From assembly GCA_963704025.1 (NCBI GenBank), contig CAVPGP010000005.1, positions 502,521 through 566,520 on the forward strand: 64,000 bases of DNA, in the 5' to 3' direction. Positions 41,384-49,425 of this stretch are shown here, piece after piece. How positions within the stretch are numbered: the stretch's first letter is position 1; each line of letters begins with the position of its first letter. The DNA comes from CAVPGP01 sp963704025. Its GTDB lineage: Bacteria > Actinomycetota > Thermoleophilia > Gaiellales > Gaiellaceae. The position numbers were made by a program, and so were the translations under genes. The notes beneath the pieces were generated by a model. It made no database searches and was not told where the DNA came from. It was given only the letters and a program-made list of their open reading frames with translations.

Positions 41384-41413
41384 CGAGAACGTTGCCGCTG
41401 ACGATCACCGCGC

Positions 41414-41482
41414 TCAGGACCGGCGGCCGTCGAGTTCCCCGCCCTCCGTGAACCGAACGATCACCACGTTTTCCTCAGCCAT
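41414..41482 (-). CDS. Possible 22-residue peptide or truncated DUF1269-like start
   Basis: ATG 41482 follows AACGAAGGGAGTAGCG, the conserved leader of this region, so translation is plausible. The product MAEENVVIVRFTEGGELDGR plus RS then stops at 41414. The first 12 residues resemble the start of DUF1269-type proteins, so it may be a remnant. The stretch to 41721 holds no other gene. Confidence 0.3.
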   Translation of the reverse strand: MAEENVVIVRFTEGGELDGRRS

Positions 41483-41721
41483 CGCTACTCCCTTCGTTCG
41501 AAAGCTCTGACGACCGCACCCTGTCGCGCGCCGCTGCCAGACCGATGCCAGGTTGGACCTTGCCGCTGCCACAGCGGCCGCTCAGACGAGGGAACACCGC
41601 GGGAACGTCAGCCGGGAACACGTGGGGGCGATCGATTGCGTCGAGCTCTAGGTCGTTTCCGCTGCCGGCCGCCGGCCCCAGGCGGTCGGGGCGACCCACC
41701 GTGCGGGCGGGCGGATGTGGC

Positions 41722-43340
41722 CTACTGGCGTGCTTCCCTGATCGCGTAGATGGCGTGCAACAGTCCGATGTGCGAGAACGCCTGCGGGAAGTTGCCCAAC
41801 AGGCGCTTGCTCTGGGGGTTGTACTCCTCGCTGAAGAGGCCGACATCGTTTCGCAGCGCCGTGAGCTGCTCGAGGTTGCGCTCGCTTTCTTCCACGCGCC
41901 CGGCCATCGCCAGCGCACTCACCAGCCAGAAGCAGCAGATGAGAAATGCCCCTTCACCGCCGGCAAGCCCGTCCACGCCGTCCTCCGTCGAGTAGCGCCA
42001 GACGAACGGCCCCTCGCAGATCTCCTGCTGGATCGCGTCGATCGTGCCCAGGACGCGCGGGTCGTCCGCCGGCAGAAAGCCGGAGATCGGGATGAGCAGC
42101 AGGCTCGCATCCAGGCCGTTCCCGCCGTAGTACTGGACGAACGTGTTGCGCTCGGCGTCGTAGCCTTTGGCCAGGACATCGGCATGGATCTCGTCGCGAG
42201 CCGCTCGCCAGCGCTCGAGGGGCACATCCTCCCCTGTCGCCTCGGAGAACTTGATCGCGCGATCGATCGCGGTCCAGGCGGAGACCTTGGAGTAGGTGAA
42301 GTGCTGCCGCTTGCCGCGGATCTCCCAGATCCCCTCGTCCGGCTCGCGCCACATGCGCTCGACGCGCTCGATCGCGTCGCCGACCCTGATTCCCGGCGAG
42401 CGCGTCGGGTCTCGCCGGGGCAGTCCGAGCTCGAATGCGCGGTAGAGCACCGCCAGCACTTCGCCGAAGATGTCGAGCTGGAACTGCTCGCTCGCAGCAT
42501 TGCCGATGCGTACCGGCTTCGAGCCTTCGTAGCCCGACAGCCAGGACAGCTCGAGCTCGGTCAGCCTGTGCTCGCCGCCGATGCCGTACATGAGCTGCAA
42601 CTGGCCCGGATCGCCCGCGATCGCCCGTAGGAGCCAGTCCTGCCAGGCGACGGCCTCATCCATGTAACCGCTCTGCACCAGCGGCGCCAGCGTGAATGAG
42701 CCGTCGCGCATCCAGCAGAAGCGGTAGTCCCAGTTTCGCTCTCCCCCGATTTCTTCCGGCAGCGACGTTGTCAGCGCGGCGACGATGGCGCCCGTTGGCG
42801 CGTACGTCAGCGCCTTCAGCGTGATGAGCGATCTCAGCACGTCCTCCGCGTGCGGGCCTCGTATGTGCAGCGGCCCGACCACTCCCGCCACCACGACTCC
42901 GTCCGCGCCGTCATGTTGAACGGGTCGATCGGCTCGGGACGCGGGACGTGCGAGGGATACCAGGCGAGGTGAAACGGGACGCGTTCGCCTTCCGCGACCG
43001 TGAACGCCGCCGATGCCGCGCCGCCCTCCACGCTTATCTCCACGGGCGTACGCATGCAGACCGCGTCCGGACCGACCACGGCGAAGATGCCCTGGTCGAT
43101 CCGGCCGGTCGCCGGGATGAGGCGGCCGTAGTCGAATCTCGGCCTGACCTGCATGTGCATGGCTACCCGGCCTCGCCAGAACGTAGGCACCCGAAACTCG
43201 ACGATGGAGCGGGCCGAATCGAGCTTCCACCGGCGCGGCGCCGTTGTTCGGGTCCCGTCACTCCCAGCAGGCCGCACATCTCGAGCATCAACCCCGCCGC
43301 GCCGAGCTGCCGGCAGCTTTTCGAACGTGGTCTTCGGCAT
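41722..43340 (-). pseudogene. Chimeric gene: YceI N-terminus joined to frameshifted GH15 glucoamylase-like enzyme
   Basis: From ATG 43340 the frame first reads a short leader and then WKLDSARSIVEFRVPTFW, the beginning of a YceI lipid-binding domain. It passes without a break into MQVRPRFDYGRLIP, the middle of the N-terminal sandwich of a GH15 glucoamylase/trehalase-like protein. At about 42845 (WWREWSGRCTYE) one base is gained or lost. In the next frame the GH15 catalytic barrel continues (LITLKALTYAPTGAIVAALT, RNWDYRFCWMRDGSFTL, IWEIRGKRQHFTYSKV) to the normal end at 41722. So a deletion fused two genes and a frameshift then split the product. Confidence 0.8.
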
Positions 43341-43604
43341 CGTCCTGCTCTCCTTCCGTCTCTTGGTTCCGAAGGGAGCGCCTCGGAGGTCACTGCCAAA
43401 TCGCTGCCGTCGGGCGCGGCGCTTGCTGCCGCGGCACGACATGCGTGGCAGTAGCGGCGGCACCCGCGGCAGCAGCCTGGCAGCGGCTTTCGACACGGTC
43501 TGCCTGGATCGAAACCCACGACGGAGGAGCGTGATGATCGCGCCTGTACTCAAGGGAGAGATCGAGGGAGTCCGCACGAACCTCGAGACGAGGTTCTGCG
43601 GCGG

Positions 43605-44348
43605 ATGAGACTCGAGATCGGTGGCCGCGTCGACTGCAGCGACGGCACGTTCGGCGAGCTCGCGGACGTCGTGATCGATCCAACGACGAAGCGGCTCACG
43701 CACCTGGTCGTCAAGGCCGAGGGGCAGCCCTGGGTCGAACGACTCGTCCCCATCGAGCTTGCCGACCGCGGTGACGGGACGCGTCGAGTGGTCACCCTGC
43801 GGGCGACGGCGAAGGAGGTCGGCAGGCTTCCCCCGGTGCAGGAGGTGGCCTACGTGCAGCTGGGCGGCTTCCAGCTCGACGATCCCGACTGGGACGTCGG
43901 CATCAAGGAGGTATACGCGCTCCCGTACTACCCCGCGTACGACGTCGAGCCCGGGCCACTCGACGTCTCCATCATGTACGACCGCATCCCGAAGGGCGGC
44001 GTCGAGATACGCCGCGCCAGCGATGTGTACTCCGCCGAGCGACACCACCTCGGACATGTGGACGGCCTAATCGTCGACCGCGACGAGCACATCACGCACC
44101 TCGTGCTCCAGCGCGGGCACCTCTGGGGCCGGCGCGAGGTCACGATTCCAATCGGCGCTGTCGCGAAGGTCGAGACCGACGATGTGACGTTGAGCCTGAC
44201 GAAGGACCAGGTCGGCTCGCTTCCCGAGGTGGCCGTTCGGCGCTGGCCGACGTCGAGTGGTAAGGCGCGCGACGCCGCCGCCGGACGGGAGCAGCCCGTC
44301 CAGATACGACGTGCAGGAACCACAACAGAGGAGGCCCACGATGAGTGA
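43605..44348 (+). CDS. PRC-barrel domain protein, two repeats
   Basis: A 247-residue soluble protein. The first PRC-barrel (about 1-80) reads GGRVDCSDGTFGELADVVIDPTTKRLTHLVV. The second (about 135-205) reads RASDVYSAERHHLGHVDGLIV with ITHLVLQRGHLWGRREVTIPIGAV. PRC-barrels bind RNA, reaction-centre subunits or divisome partners. The tail is disordered. The gene overlaps the next start by eight bases. A role in stress adaptation is suggested only by the neighbours. Confidence 0.85.
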   Translation: MRLEIGGRVDCSDGTFGELADVVIDPTTKRLTHLVVKAEGQPWVERLVPIELADRGDGTRRVVTLRATAKEVGRLPPVQEVAYVQLGGFQLDDPDWDVGIKEVYALPYYPAYDVEPGPLDVSIMYDRIPKGGVEIRRASDVYSAERHHLGHVDGLIVDRDEHITHLVLQRGHLWGRREVTIPIGAVAKVETDDVTLSLTKDQVGSLPEVAVRRWPTSSGKARDAAAGREQPVQIRRAGTTTEEAHDE

Positions 44349-44841
44349 GGTGGTAACGGACTACCGGCTTGCCGAGGCGCGCAGCCACCGCGAGAGCCTC
44401 GAGGAGGATGCGCGAGGCAGCGCTGAGGAGCATGCGCGAATCAGACGCCACCTCGACGCCGTCCGGGCGGCCGAGGCATCCGCCGCCGAAGCCGCACGCG
44501 GGACGCGTGAACGATTCGAGGACGCGCTCGAAGACTTCGGAACGAGGCTTGCGATCGCGCGTCACCGACTGGTCGCAGAGCTCACCAACGACCGGCGGCT
44601 GTTCGAGCGCGCCGTCGAGGCGGAGCTTCGCGAGTGGCGCGTTTACGGCGAGCGGCTACGAAAAAGGACGGCTGCCAAGGACGGCAGCGCGGCCGAGCGG
44701 TCGCAGCTCGCACTAGCCGAGCTCGAGTCGCGCCACGACGAGGCCGCGAGGCGTCTGCGTGAGATGCGAACTGCATCGGATGAGACCTTGCGCGTCGATG
44801 CAGCGCTCGATGAACTGGAGCACGCAGCGGACGCGCTCTAG
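44341..44841 (+). CDS. Coiled-coil protein
   Basis: A 166-residue protein almost wholly helical and rich in Ala, Arg and Glu (EARSHRESLEEDARGSAEEHARIRRHL and on). ATG 44341 has GAGGAGG upstream and overlaps the PRC-barrel gene. No known domain. In size, charge and position it resembles two other coiled-coil proteins at 48739 and 52917, so the region holds a small set of such proteins. Its stop is directly followed by the AI-2E transporter start. Confidence 0.7.
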   Translation: MSEVVTDYRLAEARSHRESLEEDARGSAEEHARIRRHLDAVRAAEASAAEAARGTRERFEDALEDFGTRLAIARHRLVAELTNDRRLFERAVEAELREWRVYGERLRKRTAAKDGSAAERSQLALAELESRHDEAARRLREMRTASDETLRVDAALDELEHAADAL

Positions 44842-45963
44842 GTGTACGGCCCAGCGGATGAAGAGCGGGTGGTCGCGGCAGATTCCGGCTCGGGGGTCAG
44901 GGAGATCGTTCGGTCCGAGATCAATGTCTCGATCTCGATCCGGACGATCCTGCTAGTTGCGGGCGTCGTCGCCGTCGCGTGGGCACTTGCGTCGATCGCG
45001 AACGTCCTTCTCGTGATCTTCGTGTCGCTCTTCGGCGTCGCGGTTCTCTCGCCGGTGGTGACTGCGATGGAGCGACGGTTGGGCTGGAGCCGGGGGCGGT
45101 GCTCCACGGTGCTCGTGCTGGCGATCGTGCTCGTTATCGGTTTCGTCGCGTTGATCCTGGTGCAGGCGATCAGCGGCTCAGTGCGCGGGTTCAGCGACGA
45201 CTTACCACAGATCGTCGACAGGGCCAGGCAGAGCGATCTCGGCAGTTTCATCAACAGGGGGAGTGACTCGCTCGAAACGCTGAGGAAGCACGCGAGCGAC
45301 ATCACCAACGGGGTGGGAAAGGTGTCGGGCGGCGTCGCCCACGTCGGAGCCTCGGCTTTCGGAGCGGTCGCGCTCGTCTTCTCCGTTGTCTTCCTGACGC
45401 TCTTCGGCCTGATCGACGAGCCGCGCTGGCGGGACTGGATCGGAAGCCTCCTGTATCGGGACAAGCGGAAGCGGTACCTGCGAGTCACGGACCGGATCAT
45501 CCACACGACCTCGCGCTACATGCTCGGCAACTTGGCGATCTCTGTGATCTGCGGGACGGTCTACGGCGTCACTGCGTTGGTGCTCGGCCTCCCGTACCCG
45601 CTCGCCGTGGCGGTCATCGCGGGGATCCTCGACCTCATCCCCAGCGTCGGCGCGACGATCGCCGGCATCATCGTCGGACTCGTCGCGCTGTCGGTCAGCC
45701 TCCAAGCCTTGATCGTCTTTGTGATCGTGATGGTGGTCTACCAGCAGATTGAGAACTACATCCTGCAGCCGACGATCATCGGTAAGGCCGCCCAGGTCTC
45801 CGGCTTCACCGTGCTTGCCAGCGTCCTTGCGTTCGGAGCGCTCTTCGGCTTGATCGGAGCGATCATCGGCGTGCCGATTGCGGCGGGTCTCCAGATCGTC
45901 GCGGAGGAGCTCACCGCCGGCAGGAGGGCTCGCATATCTGCCGCGGACGCCGCGAACAAGTAG
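44842..45963 (+). CDS. AI-2E family transporter
   Basis: A 373-residue polytopic membrane protein of the AI-2E/PerM/YhhQ-like exporter family (PF01594). After a hydrophilic start come two helices (ILLVAGVVAVAWALASIANVLLVIF), a soluble segment with amphipathic helices (about 120-170), then the conserved C-terminal helices with GLPYPLAVAVIAGILDLIPSVGATIAG and QQIENYILQPTIIGKAAQVSG. Substrates vary (autoinducer, Na+/H+ exchange, unknown). GTG start directly behind the previous stop. Confidence 0.88.
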   Translation: MYGPADEERVVAADSGSGVREIVRSEINVSISIRTILLVAGVVAVAWALASIANVLLVIFVSLFGVAVLSPVVTAMERRLGWSRGRCSTVLVLAIVLVIGFVALILVQAISGSVRGFSDDLPQIVDRARQSDLGSFINRGSDSLETLRKHASDITNGVGKVSGGVAHVGASAFGAVALVFSVVFLTLFGLIDEPRWRDWIGSLLYRDKRKRYLRVTDRIIHTTSRYMLGNLAISVICGTVYGVTALVLGLPYPLAVAVIAGILDLIPSVGATIAGIIVGLVALSVSLQALIVFVIVMVVYQQIENYILQPTIIGKAAQVSGFTVLASVLAFGALFGLIGAIIGVPIAAGLQIVAEELTAGRRARISAADAANK

Positions 45964-45993
45964 CCGGCGCAACGGCTGAGCCTCGGCGCCTAG

Positions 45994-46953
45994 CTAGGCC
46001 TTCGGTGTCTCCCCGCCGGCCCGCCCGTCTGGCTGCTCCTTCGGCTTCCTCGAGAGGAGCGCCTTGACCTGCGAGAAGCCGAACACCCAGAGCATCAGGG
46101 TCAGCCCGAGAAGCACGTTCCAGACCGCCAGGATCGAGTCCTGCGTGATCGAGAAGGCCGCCACGCTGCCGGTCGGGGCGAGGCTTCTCAGCGTCGCGAC
46201 GTCCAGCGCCTGCGTCTGCCCGACGCCGCCGGGGGTGATCGCGAAGATCCCCGAGAGCATGTGGGACGAGGCGATCAGGAAGATGGTGAACGCGGTGATC
46301 GGAATCCCGAAGGCGGCCATGAAGACGACGTTGACGCCGATCCGGAAGCAGTAGGAGACGGCGGCCGGCAGCGCCACCTCGCGCACGTAACGGCGCCAGT
46401 CGCTGAAGATCGCGGCACCCTGCTTCGCCTTCCGCCACTGCCCCTCGATCTTCGGCTTCAGGCGAGGCCACAGCACGTAGAGCACCACGAGCACCGCCAG
46501 GCCGACGAGTGGGATCAGGAGCGGGTGCGCGGCGAAGAAGCCGCCCGTCTCATCGGACGGCGATCCCTTCGAGGCCGTGCGCGGGCGGAAGATCGCTGTG
46601 CAGATCACGATCACCACGCTCACGGCCGTGAAGAACAGCGACTGCACGACCGCGGCCGAGGCCACCCCGGCGACCGACGAGCCGCGAATGCTCGAACGGA
46701 AGAGGCCGATCATCGCCGCGGTTCCGGCCTGGGCGGGGGGTGAGCGCGTTGATCGCAGTTCCTCAGTGCGACAGGCCCAGGCCGTCCTGAAGCGCAGCCC
46801 GCTCTGCGGGTACGCAGCCCGGAGGATGTTGCGCCAGGCTAGTCCGATGAACGCCGACTCCGAGGTCTTCAGCACCAGCGCGAGCACGAGCCAGTAGACC
46901 GAGACGTCGCCGATGCGCTCGAAGACGCCAACGATCCATCCCGTCTAGATCAC
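45994..46953 (-). pseudogene. LPG-synthase-TM-like protein with early stop and two frameshifts
   Basis: A paralogue of the broken gene at 40439. A GTG at 46953 corresponds to that gene's start, but the third codon is TAG (46945-46947). Further down the frame is lost between LRFRTAWAC and PAQAGTAAMIG (about 46740-46785), with a C-run of six at one side, and then restored. The rest is intact: FAAHPLLIPLVGLAVL, VALPAAVSYCFRIGVNVVFMA, ITPGGVGQTQALDVATL. As read it cannot be expressed as one protein. Confidence 0.8.
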
Positions 46954-47037
46954 CCCGCAGCGCGAACACCCTGTTCGTAACTAGCGCTCCAATCACCATC
47001 AGACGCGCCCCGACGCGCTTTGGATCGCGGAGAGGCT

Positions 47038-47446
47038 TCAGTCCAGCAGAGGCAGCTGGTCCAGCGCGTCGGCTACATGCATGAGGCCCTCCTCGTCGAG
47101 CACGAACAGGCTCCCAACGAGGAGGTCGAGCGTGTCGCACATCACGAGCGACACGCTCGACTTAGACGCACGCACGCCGCGGAGTGCCTGGGCGAAACGC
47201 GCAAGGACGTCGCCGCCCGACTCACCCGACACACGCGGCGCGAGCAGCGGCTCCTCGAGCGTGAAGACCCAGCGGTCTCCCACGGCGCTCTCCGCCGCTT
47301 GCCGCGCCGCGATCTGTCGGGCTCGTGACGACAAGGTCGATCGGATGCGGGAGCTCGGCGGCGCTCCGCCTCGCCTCCTCCGGCCTGAGCGCCGACGCCA
47401 GGAGGAACCTGCGGTCCCTCGCGTTCTCTCCCCAGCTCGCTTCCAT
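47038..47446 (-). pseudogene. Histidine-phosphatase-like protein, frameshifted
   Basis: ATG 47446 has GGAGG upstream. The first frame gives MEASWGENARDRRFLLASAL, then LPHPIDLVVTSP, as in SixA/phosphoglycerate-mutase relatives. Near 47335 the frame changes and continues ARQIAARQAAESAVGDRWVF to ALRGVRASKSSVSLVMCDTLDLLVGSL and the stop at 47038. The usual RHG motif is not conserved, so even the ancestor may have lacked catalysis. Confidence 0.55.
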
Positions 47447-47460
47447 TCGGTCACACCTCC

Positions 47461-47919
47461 TCAGCGCACGACCAGCACGTCGCACGGCGCCTCGACGACG
47501 AGCTCAGCGCTGACCGAGCCGAAGAGGAGGCGTTTGATCAATCCGCGGTGGCGGGAGCCGACCACGACGAGGTCGGCGCCGTCGCGCGCGGCGTCGAGGA
47601 TGGCCGCGGCTGGCTGGCCGACCTGCTTGGCCGTCGTCGCGTCCACTCCGCGGCCGCGCAGTTCCTCCGCCGCTTCCTCGAGCAGGCGGCGATGGCTCTG
47701 CTCTTCGCCGGGATCGACAAGGCCCGCATACCGAGGCTCCTTGTAGATCGGCTCGGCAACGCTGACGACCGCCACCTGACTCGGCACCGCAGACGCGATC
47801 TCGCCGACTCGATCGAGCGCGTGCTTCGCCTCGGCGGAGCCGTCGTAGCAGAGCAGGATGCGCCACCGTGGCGGCGCTGCTTCCTGCGAGCTCGGCGTCG
47901 GATGCACGTCGGGTGCCAT
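47461..47919 (-). CDS. Universal stress protein (UspA fold)
   Basis: A 152-residue single-domain Usp. After a short tail the fold begins RWRILLCYDGSAEAKHALDR, and the ATP-binding loop is present as LVVVGSRHRGLIKRLLFGSVSAELVVEAPCDVLVV (G-2x-G-9x-G-S/T type). Such proteins bind ATP and help survival under starvation or redox stress. It lies downstream of the HdeD gene on the same strand. Confidence 0.9.
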   Translation of the reverse strand: MAPDVHPTPSSQEAAPPRWRILLCYDGSAEAKHALDRVGEIASAVPSQVAVVSVAEPIYKEPRYAGLVDPGEEQSHRRLLEEAAEELRGRGVDATTAKQVGQPAAAILDAARDGADLVVVGSRHRGLIKRLLFGSVSAELVVEAPCDVLVVR

Positions 47920-47926
47920 CGCGTCG

Positions 47927-48580
47927 CTACGAGGTCGCCGCCGCGCGCGGTCGCGCCGGTGCGGTGCCTGCGTCAGTGGCGCCGTGCTGGATCTCGCGCA
48001 CCTGGAACGCGAGCACGATGTCCCTGACGCCCCGGATCAGCGCGAACGCCGCTACCCAAGCGACGAGCAGGATGGCGCTTCGACCCCAGTAGCCGGCTGC
48101 CCAGAGGCCGAGCGCAAGCTCGATGATCCCGCCGACCAGCTGCAACCACCAGGCATCGTTCTCGCGCCGCGCCGAGATCGCGTAGATGATGTCGAACGCG
48201 CCGGCGAAGACGAGCACGAAGCTGAACACTGCGGCCAACGCCGCGAACGTGTTGCCGGGATGGACGAACGCGACGATCGCCGCCGTAATGAACGCAACCG
48301 CGAGAACCGCGTTCAGCACCTTCCACCAGCCTTGCGCGAGGAACACCATCCCGATCTCGGCGACACCCGCGGCGAGCGCGACGAAGCCGAAGAGCAGCGC
48401 GATCGAGGAGACGGACGTGTAGTCGAACCGAAGCACGATCAGCGACACGACCATCCAGGCGATGCCTGTGATCAAGAACAACCACCACGGCGGCAGCGCG
48501 CGCGCGAGCGTGCGGCGCCCCATGTCGAACGGTGACAGCAGCGCCGACTCGTGTTTGTAGTTGGAAACCGTCTGGTTCAT
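47927..48580 (-). CDS. HdeD-family (DUF308) membrane protein
   Basis: A 217-residue protein with six predicted helices in three DUF308-like pairs (WWLFLITGIAWMVVSLIVL; SIALLFGFVALAAGVAEIGMVF; VLNAVLAVAFITAAIVAFVHPG; and three more). HdeD proteins are linked to acid and envelope stress. GGAGGAGGAAGCG precedes the ATG. Its start overlaps a small membrane ORF by four bases. Confidence 0.87.
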   Translation of the reverse strand: MNQTVSNYKHESALLSPFDMGRRTLARALPPWWLFLITGIAWMVVSLIVLRFDYTSVSSIALLFGFVALAAGVAEIGMVFLAQGWWKVLNAVLAVAFITAAIVAFVHPGNTFAALAAVFSFVLVFAGAFDIIYAISARRENDAWWLQLVGGIIELALGLWAAGYWGRSAILLVAWVAAFALIRGVRDIVLAFQVREIQHGATDAGTAPARPRAAATS

Positions 48581-48705
48581 CGCTTCCTCCTCCTGTCTGT
48601 GTCGTTTCTCCGCCACGCGAGCAGGCCCTTGCCGACACCTGCGCGCACCATCAACACGCCGACGCCCATCGCGACGAGCGCGGGCACGAGAATTGGGTCC
48701 GTCAT
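48577..48705 (-). CDS. Small membrane protein, 42 residues
   Basis: ATG 48705 to TGA 48577, overlapping the HdeD start as ATGA. The product MTDPILVPALVAMGVGVLMV, then RAGVGKGLLAWRRNDTDRRRKR, has one membrane span and a strongly basic tail. An AGGAGAG stands upstream. No relative known; the coupling to HdeD and the topology support a real gene. Confidence 0.45.
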   Translation of the reverse strand: MTDPILVPALVAMGVGVLMVRAGVGKGLLAWRRNDTDRRRKR

Positions 48706-48738
48706 TGGCAATGGTCTCTCCTCTCGCTCCCTAAGGCA

Positions 48739-49272
48739 TCAGTTGAACTTCGCGGAGACCTCATCGGCCTTCCGCTCCAGGTCGTCGCGCGCCGCCGCGA
48801 TCCGCTTCTTTTGCTCGTCCCATGCCTCGCCCGACGCGCTGCGGGAGTCGGCCAACTGTTCGGCCAGAGTGTTCCGCCGCCGCCTCAAATCGCTGATCGC
48901 CGCCTCGGACTGCTCACGCGCGCTCGCTGCGCGCAGCGCGGTCTGCGCCTGCAGCCGCTCGAAGTAGGTATCCCAGCTGTGTAGCTCGTTCTCGACGGCG
49001 TCCGCGAACTTCTTGTGGTTGTCGGCAAGGTCCGCGGCCAGTGAGCTCTGGGCGACACGGAACCTGGCCTCGAACTGCTCGAACTTCTCATCGAAGGCCT
49101 CAGCCCCCTCGTGCGCAGCCGCACGGGCAGACGCCTCCTGCTGGCGCAGTGCGCCGAGCTGACGCTGGATCCGCGACTTCGCCTCGCCTCCACCAGCACG
49201 CGCCTTCGTCTCGAGCCCGTCGATCTGGCGGCCCATCTCCGCGAGCCGCTCCTCGAACGTCGTGGTCGGCAT
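48739..49272 (-). CDS. Coiled-coil protein
   Basis: A 177-residue helical protein (TTFEERLAEMGRQIDGLETKAR, FEQFEARFRVAQSSLAADLADN, AAISDLRRRRNTLAEQL). No cysteine and no recognised domain. The ATG is preceded by AACGAAAGGAGTGTC, almost identical to the leader of the coiled-coil gene at 52917. Together with 44341 it forms a set of similar proteins, perhaps structural or stress-related. Confidence 0.75.
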   Translation of the reverse strand: MPTTTFEERLAEMGRQIDGLETKARAGGGEAKSRIQRQLGALRQQEASARAAAHEGAEAFDEKFEQFEARFRVAQSSLAADLADNHKKFADAVENELHSWDTYFERLQAQTALRAASAREQSEAAISDLRRRRNTLAEQLADSRSASGEAWDEQKKRIAAARDDLERKADEVSAKFN

Positions 49273-49425
49273 GACACTCCTTTCGTTTGCGATCGGCTAT
49301 CCAACGGTTGCGCACCGGACTGCCAGGCGGCTGCCACACGTGCGGCCTCGACTGCCACCTGCGCTGCTCAGGCGCTCGCGGCGAGCTCGGGGCTGCCGCG
49401 CAGCGCTGCCAGCCGACCGTGCGGC

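Noticed and set aside
43341..43604. Short frames between the GH15 pseudogene and the PRC-barrel gene
   Set aside because: None has a ribosome binding site or a recognisable pattern; treated as intergenic.
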